From assembly GCA_036658435.1 (NCBI GenBank), contig JAVXEO010000016.1, positions 1 through 34,458 of the forward strand: a stretch of 34,458 nucleotides of DNA, read 5' to 3'. The stretch's first letter is position 1; the number at the start of each line of letters is the position of its first letter. This stretch comes from DIGJ01 sp036658435 (GTDB taxonomy: Bacteria; Bacillota; Clostridia; Lachnospirales; Lachnospiraceae). The notes beneath the pieces were generated by a model. It searched no databases, had not been told where the DNA came from, and was given only the letters and a program-made list of their open reading frames with translations. Of the stretch, positions 1 to 6,311 are shown one piece after another. The position numbers and the translations under genes are program-made.

Positions 1-101
1 CCCCCCTCCGCAAATACCGTTGCCGGAAGTGTGGTAAATACCATCGCCACCGACAATGCAAAGGATAGTATCCTTGCTCTTAACTTCTTTTGTCTCTCCA
101 T
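1..101 (-). CDS. N-terminus of a secreted/cell-surface protein (truncated by window edge)
   Basis: The reverse strand from 101 encodes the first 33 residues of a protein that runs off the left edge. It begins MERQKKLRAR (basic n-region), continues with a hydrophobic stretch ILSFALSVAMVF, and ends with a VFA-E type signal peptidase I site near residues 30-32. This is a typical Gram-positive Sec signal peptide. A good Shine-Dalgarno (AGGAGA, about 8 nt upstream) supports the ATG at 101. It lies 59 bp downstream of the receiver-domain gene on the same strand, so the two may be co-transcribed. The mature domain is outside the window, so no function can be given. Confidence 0.75.
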   Translation of the reverse strand, partial: MERQKKLRARILSFALSVAMVFTTLPATVFAEG

Positions 102-160
102 AGTCTCTTTTCTCCTATTATCAATTTTGGATTTTCTATGAACATGAGTTTCCCCTTGGG

Positions 161-514
161 TTAAATGGCAGGCTGTTTTACCAACCCCCTTAACATCTGT
201 GAGGATATCGGCTTTAAAAGATAGTCGTCAACCCCTGCGTGGATTGCATCTACTCTGTTTCGGTCACTATTCGACAGCATGACAGCCTTAAGCTTTGGGA
301 TATTTTTTCTTAACACCTGCAACAGCCCAAAGCCATTGACCGGGCGCATATCATCTGCGATAAACACCATGTCCACCGGATTGTTGCAGATATATTTTGC
401 TGAGAGCAGTGGATCGGTAAACGGCTGTATCTGACATTCCGGCATTGTTTTTTGGATTGCCTTTATAAGCAGCTCTAAATCATTTTTGTTGTTATCCACA
501 ACCACATAATTCAC
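161..514 (-). CDS. Stand-alone receiver-domain protein with atypical phospho-acceptor site
   Basis: The 117-residue protein is a single CheY-like receiver domain with no output domain. Conserved features are D7 after the first beta strand, S81, and K101-P102 (LLKP). Aligning the MRPVNG turn (residues 56-61) with the usual MPxxxG places A53 where the phospho-accepting Asp normally sits, with D54 and D55 just after it. The acidic pair is D7-N8 rather than DD. The protein may therefore be phosphorylated at a shifted Asp or act without phosphorylation. The start is GTG at 514, supported by AAAGGAGGG 8 nt upstream. It is divergent from a GHKL histidine kinase 380 bp away; whether they are partners is unknown. 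Confidence 0.8.
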   Translation of the reverse strand: MNYVVVDNNKNDLELLIKAIQKTMPECQIQPFTDPLLSAKYICNNPVDMVFIADDMRPVNGFGLLQVLRKNIPKLKAVMLSNSDRNRVDAIHAGVDDYLLKPISSQMLRGLVKQPAI

Positions 515-557
515 GGTATATTCCCTCCTTTGAAAATACTTTTATAAAATTTTTTTT

Positions 558-590
558 ATTATACCATAGGAAGCGTCGGAAAAGCGTCGG
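558..590 (-). promoter_or_regulatory. Extended -10 promoter with paired 9-bp direct repeats (receiver gene)
   Basis: On the minus strand TGG-TATAAT (-10 at 558-563) is an extended -10 element with no good -35 hexamer at 16-18 bp. In the -35 region lie two copies of CCGACGCTT (plus-strand positions 571-579 and 582-590) with an 11-bp period. That geometry is typical of OmpR/PhoB-type activator sites, so activator-dependent transcription is inferred. Confidence 0.5.
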
Positions 591-819
591 GGATTTTACA
601 AGACATAGTTTTAAAAGTACTATATATACTCGTATTTACGGTTTTTTTGAAATAATTTATAAAAAGTTTATAGAAATTTTATAAAAAATTTCTTTTTTTA
701 ATATTTTACCGGCTTTATCTTTGCCTATAAAGAGAATTTGACGGTGCTAAGGAAAAGCTTGTAATTTGTCCCTACTCCAATTTCATCTCCTGGTGCATTA
801 AGAATATTGTAGCAAAGTA
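591..819. other. AT-rich intergenic stretch without a recognisable gene
   Basis: This is the middle of the 379-bp divergent gap between the receiver gene and the histidine kinase. It contains phased A/T tracts around 650-705 (likely curved DNA), and no ORF with a convincing Shine-Dalgarno was seen on either strand. No known riboswitch class was recognised. Apart from the two promoters annotated at its ends, nothing else can be supported. Confidence 0.5.
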
Positions 820-848
820 TTGCCAATTTTTTTAAAATTTTGTATAAT
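820..848 (+). promoter_or_regulatory. Sigma-A promoter of the histidine kinase gene
   Basis: TTGCCA (820-825) and TATAAT (843-848) are separated by exactly 17 bp. They lie about 45 bp upstream of the kinase start codon. Confidence 0.7.
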
Positions 849-893
849 ATATACATATTTGAAGATTTACTACTATTTTGATGAGGTGAAGTG

Positions 894-2183
894 ATGATAC
901 GATTGCTTTCAATTTTTAACTATGGACTGGTGCTGCTGTTCGGAGTTATTCTCTCTGTTCTATTTTCCGGCAAAGGAAAGAGTCCGAGAGAGCGCTTTTA
1001 TATTTTTTTGTTCTCGATTTTTTCTCTGTGTATACAAACGGGGTTTTCCTCTGTTTTTGGATTAAGCATTACCACAAAGTTCTACCCTCTCATTACTCAT
1101 CTACCCCTCGTTCTCTTTTTGGTGCTGGTGCTAAAGAGTCCCCTGGGTATTTCCCTCGTCAGTGTGCTCACCGCTTATTTCTGTTGTCAGCTCCCCCGTT
1201 GGGCAGGGGTAATGTCCCTACAGCTCTTTCATAGCCGTATTGCCTATCTGCTTACCTACAGCATCTCTATCTGCATCTTCTTTTTTCTGATATGGCACTA
1301 TTTTGCACCTGCGGCCCGGGAGGCCATGATTTATTCCCGGCAGTCTCGATTCCTCTTTGGGTGTCTGCCCGCCGTTTACTATATTTTTGACTATGCCGCC
1401 ACTGTTTATACTCGCATTCTTTATACGGGTATTAAGGTAATAAGCGAATTTTTGCCCACGATCATGGCCCTTTTTTATATCTGGTTTATCATTGCTTATC
1501 ATCACGAAGTGCAGCAAAAAACACAAATCCAACTAGAAAAAAATATGCTCTCTATGCAGATGGACTCTGCCAAGATTCAATTGAATATCCTACGTTCCTC
1601 TCAGGAACAGGCTATCATTTACCGTCACGATATGCGACACCATTTCTCTATCATTGACAGCTTTGCCCAGCAAGGAGCCCTTACCCAAATCACGGATTAT
1701 CTGGCAAGTGCAAGGGAAGAGCTAACCGCTATTACTCCCCTGGTTTTTTGTGAAAATGAAACCGTAAACCTTCTGCTCTCTTCCTTTATGGATAGGGCAA
1801 AAAAGCAGTCTGTCACTTTACGCGTCGAAGCGGATTTACCAAAGGAACTGCATATTCCGGATACAGAGCTTTGTTCTGTACTGTCCAATGGGGTAGAAAA
1901 CGCTCTTAACGCAGTGAGTAAGCTAGAGGACAGCACTTTGCGAACAGTCTTTGTCCATTGCCGTGTCAATAGAAATATGCTGCTTCTGGAAGTGGAAAAT
2001 GCCTTTATAGGTACTGTCCAAATGGAAAATGAGGTTCCCACCTCAACGGAAATCGGCCATGGTTATGGCTGTAAAAGCATGCGTTCCATAGCACAAAAGA
2101 GAAATGGATTTTGTACCTTCACAGCATTGAATGGAATATTTACATTAAGAATCGTACTTCCAATGAAAAAACCCAGTCACTGA
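894..2183 (+). CDS. Membrane sensor histidine kinase, GHKL (AgrC/LytS-like) type
   Basis: The protein has about 429 residues. The N-terminal half has roughly six hydrophobic segments (about residues 5-205), as in AgrC-like sensors. A linker helix (about 206-240) leads to the phosphorylation motif RHDMRHH (245-251, H246 the likely phospho-His). The GHKL ATPase follows, with an N-box NGVENALNA (333-341) and a glycine-rich GHGYGCKSM (389-397). These residue numbers count from GTG 891. ATG at 894 is preferred because GAGGTG lies 5 nt upstream, while GTG 891 would be only 2-3 nt away. Kinases of this class usually pair with LytTR response regulators, but none lies next to it. The neighbours are a stand-alone receiver (divergent) and a CheY (convergent). 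The ligand is unknown. Confidence 0.85.
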   Translation: MIRLLSIFNYGLVLLFGVILSVLFSGKGKSPRERFYIFLFSIFSLCIQTGFSSVFGLSITTKFYPLITHLPLVLFLVLVLKSPLGISLVSVLTAYFCCQLPRWAGVMSLQLFHSRIAYLLTYSISICIFFFLIWHYFAPAAREAMIYSRQSRFLFGCLPAVYYIFDYAATVYTRILYTGIKVISEFLPTIMALFYIWFIIAYHHEVQQKTQIQLEKNMLSMQMDSAKIQLNILRSSQEQAIIYRHDMRHHFSIIDSFAQQGALTQITDYLASAREELTAITPLVFCENETVNLLLSSFMDRAKKQSVTLRVEADLPKELHIPDTELCSVLSNGVENALNAVSKLEDSTLRTVFVHCRVNRNMLLLEVENAFIGTVQMENEVPTSTEIGHGYGCKSMRSIAQKRNGFCTFTALNGIFTLRIVLPMKKPSH

Positions 2184-2210
2184 ATCTGCTCCAGCGACTG
2201 GGCTTTTATT
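2172..2210. terminator. Bidirectional terminator between histidine kinase and cheY-like gene
   Basis: CCCAGTCACTG (2172-2182) pairs with CAGCGACTGGG (2192-2202), with one G-U wobble, followed by CTTTT on the plus strand and by TTTTTT on the minus strand. The left arm covers the kinase stop codon (TGA 2181-2183). It serves the two convergent genes. Confidence 0.8.
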
Positions 2211-2220
2211 ATGACTAAAA

Positions 2221-2583
2221 TCATTCTTTCACCAATTTGTTCACCGTATCAACAACCTGATGAAATTCAAATGGTTTTTGCAAAAATTCACAGGCACCGC
2301 TCTTTAAGGCTTCCAGTATCTTATCTCTTTGAGCCGATGCACTTACCATGACCACCTTTGCTTTGGTTCCTCGTTCTACCAGTTTCTTTAACGTTTCAAT
2401 TCCGTCCATAATTGGCATTGTAATATCCATGGTAATCAAATCTACCGCTTCCTCGGGAATCAGGCGTAAGGCTTCTTCTCCATTCCCTGCCTCTCCTATT
2501 ACTTCGTGTCCGTTCTCTTCTAGTACGCTTTTTAAAACCTTTCTTGCGGTTCTTGAATCATCCACAATAAAAATTCTGCCCAT
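2221..2583 (-). CDS. CheY-like single-domain response regulator
   Basis: This 120-residue receiver domain has all canonical residues: D8-D9, phospho-acceptor D53 (MDITMP), S81 and K103-P104. With no output domain it should signal by protein contact, like chemotaxis CheY. It is the second gene of a two-gene unit, 18 bp downstream of a CheX-type phosphatase gene on the same strand, with GGGGAGGAAG as ribosome-binding site. The pairing with CheX suggests that the upstream protein dephosphorylates this CheY. The rest of the chemotaxis operon is not in the window, so the role could be motility or another phospho-signal. Confidence 0.9.
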   Translation of the reverse strand: MGRIFIVDDSRTARKVLKSVLEENGHEVIGEAGNGEEALRLIPEEAVDLITMDITMPIMDGIETLKKLVERGTKAKVVMVSASAQRDKILEALKSGACEFLQKPFEFHQVVDTVNKLVKE

Positions 2584-2601
2584 TGCTTTCTTCCTCCCCT
2601 A

Positions 2602-3489
2602 TTAATTTAACATAAACTCTGCATCATACGATACAATATAATCTATTTTTTCTTCTAAAATATTCATCCTGATTACAAATAAATTCTTTCCATTTATCGT
2701 GGCGCCTTTTGATGTATATTCCGGTGAAAGCATATCCAAAAAAATTCCTTTGGTGCTCAAATCACTAGCCAACAGCCCATCTACGCAATTCACTAATTCG
2801 CATAAAGAGTCCAGTGCATCTTCATTGTCATCAATAAACTTCTTACCTATGTAGCCAATAGCGGTCTTCATCATGGCTTCCCCGGAACCGGAAAGTGCAG
2901 ACAGTATGGTGTGTTCTCCTTCCTGCATCTGGTAGCTGAGCTGAGCCGCCTGATAGGTGTCCATTTTTAGAATCTCTTCTACATACATATGATTATCTAC
3001 AAGCCGTGTTGCTGTTCGAAGCATAATTCCCACTAATTCCTGAACAATGGGTTCTTCTCCGCACATAAGAACCGAAACCATGCGATTAATCTCACCACTC
3101 TTTAAGTCTTCCATACCGCTCAATGTAAGTCCCTTTTCTTTTTGGTACTCCTCCAGAGCTTCATTAATCTGCTGCATCTCCAAACAGCCCGTATCCAATA
3201 CGGTCTGAATAAAGGTCAAAAAGATATTTCCCTGAAGACTTAAAAGATGCTTTACCTGTTCTTCTGTCAGATATCCTCTCTCAATTGCAATATCCCCGAA
3301 TCTTTTATCCATACTGGCCTGGAGCTTGTTTACTTCATCTGCCTGCTTTATTGTCATTAATTTTTCAGACATGGCAATTAATCCCAGTCTTACACGATTT
3401 GAATCTTGTTTCTTAAAAATATTCTCTAACTGTTTTTTTGATAATTTCCCCATTTTCAATAAATAATTTCCAAATATTCTATCAAACAT
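2602..3489 (-). CDS. CheX-like phosphatase with N-terminal tandem MshEN-like motifs
   Basis: The 295-residue protein has two parts. The C-terminal half (about 130-295) is CheX/CheC-like: it holds the phosphatase signature [DS]xxxExxN as D227...E231...N234 (DSLCELVN), expected to remove phosphate from CheY-P. The N-terminal part has three consecutive 24-residue units (5-28, 34-57, 63-86), each of the form xxGxx(hydrophobic)...G/K...Q, with RLG and RFG at the start of units two and three and a terminal Q in all three. This resembles the c-di-GMP-binding MshEN/GspE N-terminal motif. The fusion suggests phosphatase activity controlled by a bound ligand, which is inference. ATG at 3489 follows AAAGGGG. 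It is the first gene of a two-gene operon with the CheY gene. Confidence 0.75.
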   Translation of the reverse strand: MFDRIFGNYLLKMGKLSKKQLENIFKKQDSNRVRLGLIAMSEKLMTIKQADEVNKLQASMDKRFGDIAIERGYLTEEQVKHLLSLQGNIFLTFIQTVLDTGCLEMQQINEALEEYQKEKGLTLSGMEDLKSGEINRMVSVLMCGEEPIVQELVGIMLRTATRLVDNHMYVEEILKMDTYQAAQLSYQMQEGEHTILSALSGSGEAMMKTAIGYIGKKFIDDNEDALDSLCELVNCVDGLLASDLSTKGIFLDMLSPEYTSKGATINGKNLFVIRMNILEEKIDYIVSYDAEFMLN

Positions 3490-3523
3490 TATATGCCCCT
3501 TTCTTTTTACAACATTCTTTCTA

Positions 3524-3552
3524 ATTGTATTACAAATAAGAGGACTTTACAA
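3524..3552 (-). promoter_or_regulatory. Promoter of the cheX-like/cheY operon
   Basis: On the minus strand TTGTAA (3547-3552) and TACAAT (3524-3529) are separated by 17 bp and lie about 35 bp upstream of the CheX-like start codon. Confidence 0.6.
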
Positions 3553-3556
3553 GATA

Positions 3557-4909
3557 TTACAAACATTTCATTACTAATTTCTTTTTGACAAGAGAAGCAA
3601 ATATTACTGCCAAAACATCTGCACAGGGGATGCTAAAAAGCAATCCTAAGAAGGGGGGAATTCCCGAATTTCCAATTTGTATAAGATACGGAACTCCATA
3701 GGCAAGGGGAATCAGGAAAAATACCTGTCTTGATAAAATCAGTAATACCGAAGAAATTTCATGACCTGTCACCTGAAGAAGTGTCATGTCGGTATACAAT
3801 ATTCCAATAAAGGGAAATCCCAGAAAAACTATATACAAAATCGTCTTGGCCAGCTGCGCTATTTCAGGGTTTCCGCCAAAAATGGCAATGGCATTATGTC
3901 CAAACAGAATCATCAGCACCAGTGCAAGAAATCCGTAGCTGCTGCAATATAGCATGGTAAGTTTTGAAACCTTTTTTATTTTCTTTTCTTCCTGATTTCC
4001 ATCAAAGTAGGAAATGATATTCTGCACCCCTTGTGTCAAACCTACAACCGGCACTAAGACCAGTGTATAAATGCGCTGAACCACACTCCATGCCGCAACA
4101 TGGGTCATAGATCCTAAGGTTAAAAATCTTGCATTCATAACAAATCCGGTGCAGCCTCCAAGCATCTGGATGGCGGTTTGTGCAATTCCGATTTTGAAAA
4201 GTTCCCAGGCTCTTTGTAAAAAGCAGGATACAGGCAGTGGTTTTTTTTCCAGCCAGAGATTCTTTTTAATTAAGAATCCAATGGAAAACATTGCGCATAA
4301 ACTTTCACTGGCAAAAGTTCCCCAGGCAAGTCCCGAAATTCCCATTTTGAAAACAAAAGCAAATAAAAAGTTGCAAATAATATTAATGGCTACCGAACTG
4401 CTGATGATGGCTACCTCCGCTTTAGGAAACCCAAAGGCACGGATACAGCAGGTTAATGTATAGCCTGCGCTGCTAAAAACATTACTTAAAAGTTGAATTT
4501 GCAAATACTGTTTTGCCAGGTAAAAGATTTGCCTCTCCGCTCCCAATCCGGATAAAAGTCGGGGCAGCATCCCGTAGCAAATGATAGAAGTTGTCACTGC
4601 CATACCTATGCTCATAAGTACTCCTGTCGTATAACTTTCATTTTTTTTCTTTGTGTCATTTAAGTATTTTGCAATTAGAATTCCCGTTGACATTGCAAAT
4701 AGAGTCTGCAATGCGGTAAAAATACCCAAAAGCGGAGAAATCAATGCCATGGCAGACAAGGCATCCTTTCCCATTCCCGGTAAGTTTCCGGCAAATGCCG
4801 TATCTACAATTCCTGTTAACATTTCAATCATTAGGGATGCAATGGATGGAATTCCAAAGATAAAGATTAATTTCGTCAATGATTTTTCTTCATAAATATT
4901 TTTTTTCAT
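3557..4909 (-). CDS. MATE family multidrug/cation antiporter
   Basis: The protein has 450 residues and about 12 transmembrane helices. The start is typical of the family (MKKNIYEEKSLTKLIFIFGIPSIAS), and the two homologous halves are joined near residue 220. MATE proteins export cationic compounds using a Na+ or H+ gradient. The ATG at 4909 is chosen because TGGAGGT lies 7 nt upstream; an in-frame ATG at 4951 would add 14 poorly conserved residues and would fall inside the upstream inverted repeat. It lies 54 bp downstream of a WYL/HTH regulator on the same strand, so it is probably regulated by that protein. Substrate unknown. Confidence 0.9.
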   Translation of the reverse strand: MKKNIYEEKSLTKLIFIFGIPSIASLMIEMLTGIVDTAFAGNLPGMGKDALSAMALISPLLGIFTALQTLFAMSTGILIAKYLNDTKKKNESYTTGVLMSIGMAVTTSIICYGMLPRLLSGLGAERQIFYLAKQYLQIQLLSNVFSSAGYTLTCCIRAFGFPKAEVAIISSSVAINIICNFLFAFVFKMGISGLAWGTFASESLCAMFSIGFLIKKNLWLEKKPLPVSCFLQRAWELFKIGIAQTAIQMLGGCTGFVMNARFLTLGSMTHVAAWSVVQRIYTLVLVPVVGLTQGVQNIISYFDGNQEEKKIKKVSKLTMLYCSSYGFLALVLMILFGHNAIAIFGGNPEIAQLAKTILYIVFLGFPFIGILYTDMTLLQVTGHEISSVLLILSRQVFFLIPLAYGVPYLIQIGNSGIPPFLGLLFSIPCADVLAVIFASLVKKKLVMKCL

Positions 4910-4933
4910 CTGTCTACCTCCAGGTAAAAGAAT

Positions 4934-4972
4934 AACAGATAAACACGACACCTTATGTCATGTTTATCTGTT
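4934..4972. repeat. 17-bp inverted repeat between the regulator and MATE genes
   Basis: AACAGATAAACACGACA (4934-4950) and its mirror (4956-4972) are complementary except for one C/T difference, around a 5-nt loop CCTTA. The repeat overlaps the regulator stop codon (4964-4966) and ends about 10 nt before the MATE Shine-Dalgarno. The inner GACA-N5-TGTC is itself a palindrome. No strong U-tract follows on the minus strand, so an operator or intercistronic RNA hairpin is more likely than a simple terminator. Confidence 0.75.
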
Positions 4973-5611
4973 TTGTTTTTTATATTCTTCATAGGAGATA
5001 AATTCACGTTCAAAACTTCTTTGGGTTGGTTCTATTTTTGTTATATTACGGCACTTTATCATGTCATAAGAATCCGTAAAACAATACAAGTAGAGTCCAT
5101 CCGATTTTAAAACATAACCAATGGGAGCCACGGTTAAGGAATCATTAATGATAAGAAGGACTTCCTGATCCAGTCCATAATCAATTTTTTCATAAATCCA
5201 ATTCTCTACACTTACCTTCTCGGAAAGTAAATCAATGCTTAAATACTTCTCTGCATCGCTTTCAAACATGGCGCTTAATTCCGGAGCTATTAAACACAGC
5301 TTGTCTATAATTTCACTTTTTTGTGAAGTTTCCGAAAGACTGTTCATTATCTTAAGTGCAAAAATAATCTGATGAATATCCCGGTTGGTAAAAAAGCTGG
5401 TACTAAACTTATAATCTTCCATTAACCGCACACCACCGCCGATTCCCTGGGTGCAATACACCGGAATTCCTATGGAAGATAAACGATTGATGTCACGTTC
5501 TATGGTTTTCTTACTCACTTCAAAGTGTTCTGCCAGTTCCTTGTAGGTTGTTTTTTTGTATTTAAGCAAGTATATTAAAATCTCTAAGTGTCGTCCTTTT
5601 ATTTTGTTCAC
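4964..5611 (-). CDS. WYL/DeoR-like (YafY-type) transcriptional regulator
   Basis: The protein has 215 residues. The N-terminus (about 5-60) is a winged helix of the HTH_11/DeoR type: YKELAEHFEVSKKTIERDINRL followed by GIPVYCTQGIGGGVRL, a common YafY-family signature. The C-terminal part (about 80-215) is a shortened ligand-sensing region of the WYL type; a full-length WYL regulator is usually around 300 residues. The start is GTG at 5611 with only a weak AGGCGG directly before it, so the start is uncertain. It begins 20 bp after the upstream hypothetical gene and is followed by the MATE gene, which it probably controls. Confidence 0.8.
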   Translation of the reverse strand: MNKIKGRHLEILIYLLKYKKTTYKELAEHFEVSKKTIERDINRLSSIGIPVYCTQGIGGGVRLMEDYKFSTSFFTNRDIHQIIFALKIMNSLSETSQKSEIIDKLCLIAPELSAMFESDAEKYLSIDLLSEKVSVENWIYEKIDYGLDQEVLLIINDSLTVAPIGYVLKSDGLYLYCFTDSYDMIKCRNITKIEPTQRSFEREFISYEEYKKQNR

Positions 5612-5631
5612 CGCCTGTTATTCTATTTTAT

Positions 5632-6051
5632 CTACAGACATATATTTAAGTGGAAGGAAGGAGTTTGCTCTGAGGAGAATTCTTTTGGGCTTTCTTCCTG
5701 TCTCTTCCCCTGGAAGGAGCTCTTGTTATTATTTACTTCCTGCATTCTTATTTTTAGTTCCTTCATCTTCTCCTGTATTAAAAATCGTTCTTCCACGCTT
5801 ACATCTTTCTTTATTGCTTCCGAACTAAGCTTCCTCATTTTTTGTATTACATCTTGCACGGTCTTTGCTTCATCCTCAGAAATATTCTGTCTGTTAAATT
5901 TTGTTTTACCTTCCTTTGAAATCTGAAGGCTTACTGCTGCCTCTTCTTTTTCACTACCTGTTATTTTCGTCTTTGGTTGTAATGAAAGGCACATATTTGA
6001 TTTATAGCAGGCATCCATTGCCCCAATTTTCTGATTTTCCTGTATTATCAT
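5632..6051 (-). CDS. Small hypothetical protein with flagellin-like helical segment
   Basis: The 139-residue protein has no signal peptide or membrane segment. Residues about 66-107 (VQDVIQKMRKLSSEAIKKD, then VEERFLIQEKMKELKIRM) resemble the conserved N-terminal D1 helix of flagellins, which typically reads MRELAVQAANGT...ER..IQ.EI..L. The flanks are polar and low in complexity. It could be a flagellin remnant, a flagellar accessory protein, or an unrelated coiled coil. There is no Shine-Dalgarno at ATG 6051, but the codon overlaps (ATGA) the stop of a tiny upstream ORF, so coupled translation is possible. It ends 20 bp before the WYL regulator. Confidence 0.55.
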   Translation of the reverse strand: MIIQENQKIGAMDACYKSNMCLSLQPKTKITGSEKEEAAVSLQISKEGKTKFNRQNISEDEAKTVQDVIQKMRKLSSEAIKKDVSVEERFLIQEKMKELKIRMQEVNNNKSSFQGKRQEESPKEFSSEQTPSFHLNICL

Positions 6052-6134
6052 ACTGCATCCACAACCGGTATTCCTTCCGGCCCTTCCCTAAATTGTGGCA
6101 TCCTTGCATTGTTATTTCGCATCCTTGCGTACAT
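6048..6134 (-). CDS. Possible 28-residue leader ORF coupled to the flagellin-like gene
   Basis: This short ORF starts MYARMRNNNARMPQ and ends GIPVVDAV. Its TGA stop overlaps the ATG of the next gene as ATGA, the usual geometry of translational coupling. Its own ATG lacks a clear Shine-Dalgarno. In the same frame, just upstream, an ATG at 6176 with a good AAAGGGG site opens a 10-codon peptide ending at TGA (6144-6146). A reading in which the two pieces were once one gene with an in-frame stop is possible. Coding status is unproven. Confidence 0.3.
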   Translation of the reverse strand: MYARMRNNNARMPQFREGPEGIPVVDAV

Positions 6135-6197
6135 CCATTTCTTTCAGCTACTCTCTTTATCGGCAATGTTTTCCATTTACTTTACCCCTTTTGGCAG

Positions 6198-6226
6198 TTG
6201 ATTTTCTTTACCAGATGTATTATGAT
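6198..6226 (+). promoter_or_regulatory. Promoter of the sodium symporter gene
   Basis: TTGATT (6198-6203) and TATGAT (6221-6226) are 17 bp apart, so transcription should start near 6233 and give a leader of about 80 nt. A possible minus-strand -10 (CATAAT, 6219-6224) overlaps it, implying closely packed divergent promoters. Confidence 0.55.
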
Positions 6227-6233
6227 AAATAGG

Positions 6234-6303
6234 CTTTGTTCCTTTAACGTTTTGAAGGAACAAAGGGGTCAAACTTATATGGGCACATAAGCCCACAGAT
6301 GGG
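6234..6303 (+). promoter_or_regulatory. Structured leader of the symporter gene: 11-bp inverted repeat plus alternative hairpins at the RBS
   Basis: CTTTGTTCCTT (6234-6244) is perfectly complementary to AAGGAACAAAG (6255-6265) around a 10-nt loop, right at the predicted transcription start. Further down, CTTAT (6274-6278) can pair with ATAAG (6287-6291), and TGGGC (6280-6284) with GCCCA (6291-6295). CCCA (6292-6295) can instead pair with TGGG (6300-6303), which would mask the GGGAG ribosome-binding site. The repeat could be an operator or an RNA element; no known riboswitch class was recognised. Confidence 0.5.
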
Positions 6304-6311
6304 AGTTTATT

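Noticed and set aside
6144..6146. In-frame TGA between the two mini-ORFs read as selenocysteine
   Set aside because: No SECIS-like hairpin directly after the TGA and no selenoprotein family match. An ordinary stop is simpler.
5588..6290. Two plus-strand ORFs opposite the flagellin-like gene (5588-5926 and 5901-6290)
   Set aside because: They encode Leu/Ser/Phe-rich sequence typical of antisense shadows, lack good ribosome-binding sites, and overlap a more plausible minus-strand gene and the symporter promoter.
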